Source: Anaerolineae bacterium (lineage in GTDB: Bacteria > Chloroflexota > Anaerolineae > 4572-78 > J111). Taken from it: DNA of 64,000 bases. Each line of letters opens with the position of its first letter. Positions within the stretch are counted from its first letter, which is position 1. Shown here one piece after another: positions 17,066 to 23,001 of the stretch. Below the pieces are notes generated by a model, which saw only the letters and a list, made by a program, of their open reading frames with translations, was not told where the DNA came from and searched no databases. Where the stretch lies: NCBI GenBank assembly GCA_023151115.1, contig JAKLJP010000005.1:62001-126000 (forward strand), in the 5' to 3' direction. Made by a program: the position numbers and the translations under genes.

Positions 17066-18166
17066 ATGCAAGGTATTAAAGACCCCCTTCAAGATATTGC
17101 CCAAATCCGCTCCCGCCTCCTCACCTGGTATCACCACCACCAGCGTGACCTGCCCTGGCGCGGCGAAACCGACCCCTATCGCATCTGGATTTCCGAGGTG
17201 ATGCTGCAACAAACGCAGGTTGCTACCGTCATCCCCTACTATCAGCGGTTTTTGGAACGCTTCCCCACCCTGGCCGATTTAGCCGCTGCGCCGCTGGAAG
17301 CAGTCTTGAAAGCCTGGGAGGGCCTGGGCTATTACGCCCGCGCCCGCAACCTGCACCGGGCCGCCCGCGAACTGGTCGAGCGGCATGGGGGACGTTTTCC
17401 CACCACCTATGCCGAACTGCGGACGCTGCCCGGCTTTGGCGAGTACACGGCGGGGGCGGTGGCCTCGATTGCCTTCGGTGAGGCGGCGCCGGCTGTGGAT
17501 GGCAACGTCAAACGGGTTTTGGCCCGTCTGTTTGCCTTGCGGGAAGATGTTAGCCGGGGCCAGGCGGCGCGGCAGCTTCGTGAAATCGCCGCCGCTCTGG
17601 TTGATCCCCAAACTCCCGGCGACTGGACCCAGGCGCTGATGGAATTGGGGGCAACCGTCTGCCTGCCGCAAACGCCCCAATGTCTCCTGTGCCCGCTCAA
17701 CGAGTTGTGCCAGGCCCGCCTGCTCGGCCTGGAACGAGAACTGCCGGTCAAGCCGGTTAAAAAGGCGCTGCCCCATTTTGACGTGGTCGCCGCAGTGCTG
17801 CGCGAAAACGGCCGGGTGCTGATTGCCCAACGCCCGCCGGAGGGGATGTTGGGCGGTCTTTGGGAATTTCCCGGCGGCAAGGTAGAAGCCGGGGAAACCC
17901 TGGCCGGGGCGCTTCAGCGTGAAATTCGGGAAGAGTTGGGTCTGGAGATAGCGGTAGACGAGCCGATTGTGACCGTCAAGCACAGCTATACTCACTTCAA
18001 AATCACCCTGCACGCCCTGGCCTGCCGCCTGCTGGCCGGCCAACCTCAAGCTCTGGGCGTAGCCGACTGGCGCTGGGTGACGCTGGCCGAACTCGATGCT
18101 TTTCCTTTTCCTCGCACCGACCAAAAAATTATTGCGGCGTTACGGCGGACAACCGGAGAGTTATAA
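17066..18166 (+). CDS. mutY: Adenine DNA glycosylase MutY
   Basis: 366 aa, typical length. It removes adenine mispaired with 8-oxoguanine. The catalytic Glu44 is in SEVMLQQTQV, the helix-hairpin-helix LPGFGEYTAGAV is followed by the catalytic Asp of AVDGNVKRVL near 145, and the [4Fe-4S] ligands have C-x6-C-x2-C-x5-C spacing near 199-215. The C-terminal domain is NUDIX-like and unusually retains a full Nudix box (GGKVEAGE...REIREELG), so residual MutT-like hydrolysis is possible. GGAGG directly abuts the ATG, an awkward spacing. The gene follows the regulator by 8 bp. Confidence 0.95.
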   Translation: MQGIKDPLQDIAQIRSRLLTWYHHHQRDLPWRGETDPYRIWISEVMLQQTQVATVIPYYQRFLERFPTLADLAAAPLEAVLKAWEGLGYYARARNLHRAARELVERHGGRFPTTYAELRTLPGFGEYTAGAVASIAFGEAAPAVDGNVKRVLARLFALREDVSRGQAARQLREIAAALVDPQTPGDWTQALMELGATVCLPQTPQCLLCPLNELCQARLLGLERELPVKPVKKALPHFDVVAAVLRENGRVLIAQRPPEGMLGGLWEFPGGKVEAGETLAGALQREIREELGLEIAVDEPIVTVKHSYTHFKITLHALACRLLAGQPQALGVADWRWVTLAELDAFPFPRTDQKIIAALRRTTGEL

Positions 18167-18191
18167 CTTTTCAGAAAAAGATTTTGAGTTC

Positions 18192-18246
18192 GTAGTGACG
18201 ACTTCAGTCGTCCAGGCCAGTAAAAAACGACTAAAGTCGTTACTAC
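18192..18246. repeat. Nested palindrome (TCAGTCGT-type)
   Basis: Two 20-base arms (18192-18211 and 18227-18246, two mismatches) pair, and each arm is itself palindromic around ACGACTTCAGTCGT or ACGACTAAAGTCGT. It lies between mutY and nfo. The design matches small dispersed palindromes known from cyanobacteria and Chloroflexota. Confidence 0.75.
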
Positions 18247-18280
18247 ATATAACCCGGTTCCCCGTCCTCGGTCTCCGGTC

Positions 18281-18309
18281 TTGGGCGGTTCACAAGCTTG
18301 TGCTATACT
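18281..18309 (+). promoter_or_regulatory. Candidate sigma-70-type promoter of nfo
   Basis: TTGGGC (18281-18286), a 17-base spacer and TATACT (18304-18309), preceded by TG-C as in an extended -10, end 30 bp before the nfo start codon. Confidence 0.5.
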
Positions 18310-18338
18310 TCTGCCTAATCTTACTCAGGAGCTTTCTT

Positions 18339-19196
18339 ATGCTGCTCGGCGCACACATGTCTGTTTCCGGCGGGGTTGACACCGCCTTTGAACGGGCCAT
18401 CGCTATTAACTGTACTGCTCTGCAAATTTTTACCAAATCCAACCGCCAATGGCAGGCCAAGGATTTGGAAGCGGAGGCCATCGAGCGTTTTTTGCAGGCC
18501 CAAACAACCTGCGGCCTGCCGGTAGTCTGCCACGCCAGCTACCTGCTCAACCTGGGCACCCCCGACGATGCCATCTGGCACAAATCTATCGAAGCCCTGA
18601 TTATCGAACTTCAGCGCTGCGAGCAGTTGAAAATTCCTTATCTGGTACTGCACTGTGGCGGGCATATGGGCAGCGGCGTCGAGGACGGCCTGGCCAGGGT
18701 AGCCGCGGGATTGGACATTGCTCACCAGCGCCTGCCCGGCTATCAGGTCAAAATAGCCCTGGAAATTAGCGCCGGGCAAGGCACCCACCTGGGCGTGACC
18801 TTTGAGGAAATTGCCGAGATGATTCGACTTTGCCAGGAACCAGAACGCCTGGCCGTCTGTTTTGATACCTGCCACGCCCTGGCTGCCGGTTATGAATTTC
18901 GCACCCCTGAAAGCTACGAAGCCATGATCGCCGAATTTGACCGGGTCATCGGCCTTGACCGATTGACTGTTTTTCACGTCAACGACTCGGAAAAAGATTT
19001 GGGCAGCCGGATTGACCGTCACACGCACATCGGCGAGGGCTGTATCGGCCTGGAGCCGTTTGGTTACTTTTTAAACGACCCCCGTTTCAAACACATCCCG
19101 TTCCTGCTGGAGACGCCGGTTGACGATGACCCCGGTGACAATATTCGGAATTTGGAGAAACTGCGAAGTCTGGTGAAGAGTGAAGATGGTAGATAG
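18339..19196 (+). CDS. nfo: Deoxyribonuclease IV (AP endonuclease)
   Basis: 285 aa from the ATG at 18339, with AGGAG upstream. The frame is open further 5' but the family begins LLGAHMSVSGG. This TIM-barrel, three-zinc enzyme cuts 5' of abasic sites in base-excision repair and so pairs functionally with MutY just upstream. Family motifs seen are GAHMSVSGG, HASYL, HCGGHMG, the Glu in LEISAGQG, CFDTCHALAAG and HVNDSEKDLGSRIDRH, then HIGEG. The last residues (SEDGR, stop) are encoded by the start of a GAAGATGGTAGATAG tandem repeat, so the natural C-terminus has been replaced or trimmed. Confidence 0.95.
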   Translation: MLLGAHMSVSGGVDTAFERAIAINCTALQIFTKSNRQWQAKDLEAEAIERFLQAQTTCGLPVVCHASYLLNLGTPDDAIWHKSIEALIIELQRCEQLKIPYLVLHCGGHMGSGVEDGLARVAAGLDIAHQRLPGYQVKIALEISAGQGTHLGVTFEEIAEMIRLCQEPERLAVCFDTCHALAAGYEFRTPESYEAMIAEFDRVIGLDRLTVFHVNDSEKDLGSRIDRHTHIGEGCIGLEPFGYFLNDPRFKHIPFLLETPVDDDPGDNIRNLEKLRSLVKSEDGR

Positions 19197-19262
19197 AAGA
19201 TGGTAGATGGAAGATAGAGGATAGAAAATTAAAACTATCCTCTATCTTCTATCCTCTATCTT
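19188..19262. repeat. Heptamer repeat array with hairpin at nfo 3' end
   Basis: Units of the AGATAGA type run through the nfo stop codon, then reverse to CTATCCTCTATCTTC. Arms at 19210-19224 and 19235-19249 pair perfectly over 15 bases with a 10-base AT loop, so the element may also terminate nfo transcription. Confidence 0.7.
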
Positions 19263-19295
19263 CAGCGGATTAAACGGTGAAACAGGAGGAAAGAA

Positions 19296-20885
19296 GTGCA
19301 GCTCAATAAAGAACACTGCACCGGCTGCGGCTACTGTGTGCTGGTCTGCCCCTATGATGCGCTGACCAGCAACGGTTGGGCCGAGCTGATTCCGGCCAAC
19401 TGCACCAACTGCAACCTGTGTGTCTACGCCTGCCCCAGCGATTGCTTTACCCCGGAACCGGAATTTCCGCTAAAACCTTACCGGCCTCGGGTTAAGGATG
19501 AATATGATGTGGTCGTCATTGGCAGCGGCCTCGGCGGGTTGATGGCCGGGGCGGCCCTGGCGCGGGCGGGCCGGTCGGTGGCGGTTTTTGAAAAGTTGAG
19601 TTTCCCCGGCGGGCGTTACACCGAACTTGATTACAAGGGCGCAGCCGTAACCACCGGGGCATGGACCAACCTCGGCCCCAAGAGTCACATTGGCCGCTTT
19701 CTGGCCGAGTTGGGCATCGAGTTGGAATACACTTCTATCGGCGATGTCGGTCTGGCCGAACAGTATACCCTCCGCTTCCCCGATGGCCGCCATTACGCCA
19801 GCCTGTTCGATTTGCTGACCCCAGCCGCGCGGAAAGCCTGGCTGAAGGCGGTGCTCAGGGGACGCGATGAGGCGAGGACGGGAGGACGCGGGGGGGCGGG
19901 GGAGCGGGGGAGCAGGGGAGCAGAGGAGGAATCTAACCCAACCCTCCAACCCTCCAACCCTCCAACCCTCCAACTTTCCACCCTCTCCGCCGCCCACTAC
20001 ATTGCTCAATTCAGCAGTGATCCTGATTTACTGGCCGCGGTGGAGGCGATTGCAGCGACGGCTTCGGGCCTCAGCAGCCAGGCTATGCCCGCCAGCGAGT
20101 ACATCCAGATTACCCTCGACGGCCGCGAAGCCGGGCGTGATTTTGCTATGCCCGTCGGTGGAGTACGGGCTATTATCAAGGCGCTCACCAAAGCTTTGCG
20201 CCAGGCCGGCGGCGAATTGTTTGTCCGCAGCCCGGTGGCCCAAATCCTGCTCTCCCCTTCCTCTCAGGGAAGGGTTGGGGGAAGGTCAGCTTACGGCGTA
20301 AAACTTGCGGATGGGCATGAGGTGCGCAGCCGAATAGCCCTGCATAACGGCGGCCCCCGCCGCTTCATCCAGTTGGTCGGCGAGACCAACCTGCCCCCCG
20401 ATTACCTGGCCCGGTTGACCTCGCTCAAAGGGGTGGAGTGCGCGGCCCTCTTTGGCGCGACCCGCGAACCGCTCTTTGCCGGCGCGCCCATCACCATGAC
20501 CCCTTGCTGCCGCCGGGTGGTCGGCGTTTTCGCGCCGACGCTGTTGGACCCCCGGCTGTCTAAACATGGTCTGCACCTGTTCGATGCCTTTTTCCCCGTT
20601 TACAGCGACGACCGCACCGCCGAACTGGAATTAGCCCTGGCCGACCTGCGTGCTCTTTTCCCCAACTTTGATGAAGTCGTCGCGTGGACCGTGCCCATGT
20701 TCTTCACCGGAACCTGGCCCGGCACGGAGTCGGGCCAAACCTTTGGCCAGATTGGCGATGACCGGCTCGATCCGGTCACGCCGATTCAAAACTGTTTTTT
20801 GGTGGGTATGGATGTCAAAGGTTCTGGCGTCGCCGGGGATTTGATTCCGCTGGGGGTGCGGCGGGTGTTGGAACTTTTGGGTTGA
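19296..20885 (+). CDS. Phytoene-desaturase-like FAD oxidoreductase fused to a 2x[4Fe-4S] ferredoxin
   Basis: 529 aa. The GTG at 19296 is used because AGGAGG lies 7 bases upstream. An N-terminal ferredoxin has two C-x2-C-x2-C-x3-C-P motifs (Cys 8, 11, 14, 18 and 36, 39, 42, 46). It is followed by an amine-oxidase/phytoene-dehydrogenase-type flavoprotein: the FAD loop VVVIGSGLGGLMAG near 72, then FEKLSFPGGR, and the C-terminal FAD end GSGVAGDLIPLGVRRV. The fusion suggests electrons pass between ferredoxin clusters and FAD in a carotenoid- or lipid-like redox step; the substrate is unknown. Residues about 190-230 (ARTGGRGGAGERGSRG, then NPPTLQPS repeats) are repeat-derived and interrupt the domain. 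Confidence 0.83.
   Translation: MQLNKEHCTGCGYCVLVCPYDALTSNGWAELIPANCTNCNLCVYACPSDCFTPEPEFPLKPYRPRVKDEYDVVVIGSGLGGLMAGAALARAGRSVAVFEKLSFPGGRYTELDYKGAAVTTGAWTNLGPKSHIGRFLAELGIELEYTSIGDVGLAEQYTLRFPDGRHYASLFDLLTPAARKAWLKAVLRGRDEARTGGRGGAGERGSRGAEEESNPTLQPSNPPTLQLSTLSAAHYIAQFSSDPDLLAAVEAIAATASGLSSQAMPASEYIQITLDGREAGRDFAMPVGGVRAIIKALTKALRQAGGELFVRSPVAQILLSPSSQGRVGGRSAYGVKLADGHEVRSRIALHNGGPRRFIQLVGETNLPPDYLARLTSLKGVECAALFGATREPLFAGAPITMTPCCRRVVGVFAPTLLDPRLSKHGLHLFDAFFPVYSDDRTAELELALADLRALFPNFDEVVAWTVPMFFTGTWPGTESGQTFGQIGDDRLDPVTPIQNCFLVGMDVKGSGVAGDLIPLGVRRVLELLG
19871..19985 (+). repeat. Intragenic octamer repeats (G-rich then CCAACCCT)
   Basis: A run of GGGGGAGC/AGGGGAGC-type units (19871-19930) passes into at least five CCAACCCT units (19936-19980) within the ferredoxin-FAD gene. 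The frame stays open and gives the octapeptide period NPPTLQPS. Confidence 0.85.
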
Positions 20886-21039
20886 AATCAGGGCTTTATT
20901 CCTTCTCCAGCCAGCCCAGCGCAAAGTTAGGATGCTCGGTCAGTTCCTGGGTAGTGGATAGTTGCTTCTCGACCGGAGCGTGCCGGGAGCCAAACCAGGT
21001 AGGCCGTACCCGAATGGTCTCTTTAACGCAGGGATTTAC

Positions 21040-21990
21040 ATGCAATATTTGATTAATACCGCCAACTTTGAGCCGGCCTACCTGGAGCTACATCGCCGCG
21101 GCGAGCTGTTAGAGCGGGCTAAAACCGCCCTGGCCGGCCTGACCGACTGCCACGTTTGCCCGCGCGACTGCGGGGTGGACCGGCTGGTAGACAAAACCGC
21201 CGCCTGCAAGACCGGGCGCTATGCCCAGATAGCCAGCTACTTCCCCCATTTTGGCGAGGAAGACTGCCTGCGCGGCTGGAATGGCAGCGGCACGATTTTT
21301 TTTGGCATGTGCAACCTGCGCTGTGTCTTTTGCCAGAACTTCGACATCAGCCAGGCCGGCAAGAGTCAGGAAGTCAACGCCATTGAATTGGCCGGCCTGA
21401 TGCTGGAGTTGCAGGATCGGGGCTGCCACAACATCAACTTTGTCACCCCCGAACATGTTGTGCCGCAGCTTTTGGAGGCGCTGGTGGTAGCCGCCGAAGC
21501 CGGGCTGCGCCTGCCGCTGGTCTACAATACCTCGGCCTATGATTCCATGGAAAGCCTGCGCCTGCTCGATGGGGTGGTGGACATCTATATGCCCGACTTC
21601 AAATTTTGGGACGCGGCCCTATCGCTAAGGTATCTTAAAGCCAAAGATTACGCCGAAGCGGCCCGGCGGGTCATCAAAGAGATGCACCGCCAGGTGGGGC
21701 CGCTCAAGTTTGACGAACGCGGCCTGGCTAAGCGCGGGCTGCTGGTGCGCCACCTGGTCATGCCCGGCTGTCTCGACGAGACGCGCCGGATTTTGACCTT
21801 TCTGGCCGAAGAAATTGGGCCGGAAACTTACGTCAACGTCATGGCCCAATATTACCCGGCGGGGAAGGTTAACGCCGAAAAATACGCCGAAATCAACCGC
21901 AGCGTGACCACACCCGAATATGAGGCGGCGGTGCAGATGGCCCACAATCTGGGCCTGCGCCTGGACATGCGCCGGCCGCGTGGTGGGTAG
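21040..21990 (+). CDS. PflA/PflX-like radical SAM protein
   Basis: 316 aa from the ATG at 21040, although the frame is open from 20962. The radical SAM cluster motif is C-x3-C-x2-C in MCNLRCVFCQN, preceded by further cysteines (CHVCPRDCGVD and CKTGR) that may hold an auxiliary cluster. This matches COG1313, homologs of pyruvate-formate-lyase-activating enzymes without an assigned substrate. It generates a 5'-deoxyadenosyl radical to activate or modify a partner protein. No glycyl-radical enzyme is encoded nearby. It follows the ferredoxin-FAD gene by 154 bp. Confidence 0.85.
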   Translation: MQYLINTANFEPAYLELHRRGELLERAKTALAGLTDCHVCPRDCGVDRLVDKTAACKTGRYAQIASYFPHFGEEDCLRGWNGSGTIFFGMCNLRCVFCQNFDISQAGKSQEVNAIELAGLMLELQDRGCHNINFVTPEHVVPQLLEALVVAAEAGLRLPLVYNTSAYDSMESLRLLDGVVDIYMPDFKFWDAALSLRYLKAKDYAEAARRVIKEMHRQVGPLKFDERGLAKRGLLVRHLVMPGCLDETRRILTFLAEEIGPETYVNVMAQYYPAGKVNAEKYAEINRSVTTPEYEAAVQMAHNLGLRLDMRRPRGG

Positions 21991-22041
21991 AGCTGAAATC
22001 TTACGCCACTCCGGTCAATTGCCGCAACTGCCTGTTATCAT

Positions 22042-22141
22042 CACTTAGTACCAATACTTTTCAAATAAAGCCGTAGCATAGGGCCTTGTGCCCGCCCGCA
22101 AGGGGCTAAACTACGTTATTTGAAATGTATTGCACTTAGTA
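22042..22141. repeat. Palindromic element flanked by 9-bp direct repeats
   Basis: Arms of 17 bases (22052-22068 and 22116-22132, one mismatch) enclose an inner GC-rich segment (GGGCCTTGTGCCCGCCCGC). CACTTAGTA occurs immediately before (22042-22050) and after (22133-22141), as expected of a target-site duplication. The inner core is related, inverted, to the element at 60637-60713. It carries no gene, so any mobility would need a transposase in trans. The whole stretch 21991-22327 consists of this element, the next one and unassigned sequence. Confidence 0.75.
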
Positions 22142-22209
22142 CCTATCCGAAAACCCGTGTGACGCAGAAGATGCGTCATCTACAGAGGTTTTCGGATAGG
22201 CTCTTAGTA
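22142..22209. repeat. Nested palindromic element, copy 2, adjoining the previous element
   Basis: Termini CCTATCCGAAAACC and GGTTTTCGGATAGG (22142-22200) enclose the hairpin TGACGCAGAAGATGCGTCA. CTTAGTA lies on both sides (22135-22141 and 22203-22209), suggesting a second insertion at the same target. The termini match those of the element at 56162-56240. Confidence 0.75.
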
Positions 22210-22327
22210 ACGATTAGCCGCGACCAAGAAACCGCCAATAACAGGCAGCCTCAAAAGGCCAAAGTCTCCTTCGCGTAAAAGCGCGCTCGGGGCCTCGGCT
22301 CCATGTGCTGGTTAGCTGCGGCCTGGC

Positions 22328-22909
22328 CTACAGACTGGCCTCTATCTCCAATAGCCCTTCCCCAAACGTATCCCATTCCTCGGAACCAAAACTCGTATCT
22401 ATCAGCCGGCTGTAGTGATATTCTTCAAAAAATTCTTCCAACGCCTTTTCACTCCCCTGTTTCACCGCCCGTTCCCACTCCTGTCGAAATTCTATTGCCA
22501 GCCGTCTGGCTTCTTTATACCCGTACCGCTCAATATTAAACTTCTTGTGGTAGCGCTTTTGTCCCTCTGGCCCGATGGGAATGAAGGCACACCAGTACTC
22601 CACCAACCGTTCTTTATCCCACCGATGCGGATATTTGGTGTAATACACGCCTTGAACCCCACTGGTGTTGCTGCTCAACAGTTTGCCCTGATGATAGGGC
22701 TGATTGCTGGGTACGCGTTGGGCAGGATGACTTTCCTCATAGCCTTGCAGATAGGCTTTGGCTGCGGCCAGGGCTGACTCTGACCCGCCGTACTGCCCGT
22801 CACTAAAGAGTTTGGAGTGATAGCCTCGTTTGCCCCTGCCCCGAACTTGCCAGCCGTGGGTACCATGGGGCGAGTTTTTGGGTTTATCCAATCTAACAAT
22901 ATATGCCAT
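22328..22909 (-). CDS. AP2-domain-like DNA-binding protein
   Basis: 193 aa. Residues about 80-142 show the AP2/ERF pattern: NTSGVQGVYY, a Trp-containing strand (YWCAFIPIG), then KKFNIERYGYKEARRLAIEFR, corresponding to the beta-sheet and following helix. A weaker first copy is at about 19-60 (HGWQVRGRG, then YHSKLFSDGQYGG...ALAAA). Bacterial AP2 proteins are often linked to homing-type or HNH endonucleases and phages, and none is seen here. The gene stands alone on the minus strand, about 90 bp upstream of the end of the YfhO gene's neighbourhood. The DNA-binding role is inferred from the fold. Confidence 0.65.
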   Translation of the reverse strand: MAYIVRLDKPKNSPHGTHGWQVRGRGKRGYHSKLFSDGQYGGSESALAAAKAYLQGYEESHPAQRVPSNQPYHQGKLLSSNTSGVQGVYYTKYPHRWDKERLVEYWCAFIPIGPEGQKRYHKKFNIERYGYKEARRLAIEFRQEWERAVKQGSEKALEEFFEEYHYSRLIDTSFGSEEWDTFGEGLLEIEASL

Positions 22910-23001
22910 TGCTCCATTATAGCCTTATTTTGGCCGTTCCCCCTTCATTCAATAACTAACGCTGCTCCTCAGCGGCAAACCTATTTTAATTCAAAACTAG
23001 C

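Noticed and set aside
18096..18338. 81-codon extension upstream of the nfo start
   Set aside because: It overlaps the end of mutY, a palindrome and the promoter; family N-terminus begins at 18339.
20896..21045. 49-codon minus-strand frame between the FAD enzyme and the radical SAM gene, ending HPNFALGWLEKE
   Set aside because: The peptide looks protein-like and might be the tail of a lost gene, but it overlaps the radical SAM start, has no ATG and no family match I can name.
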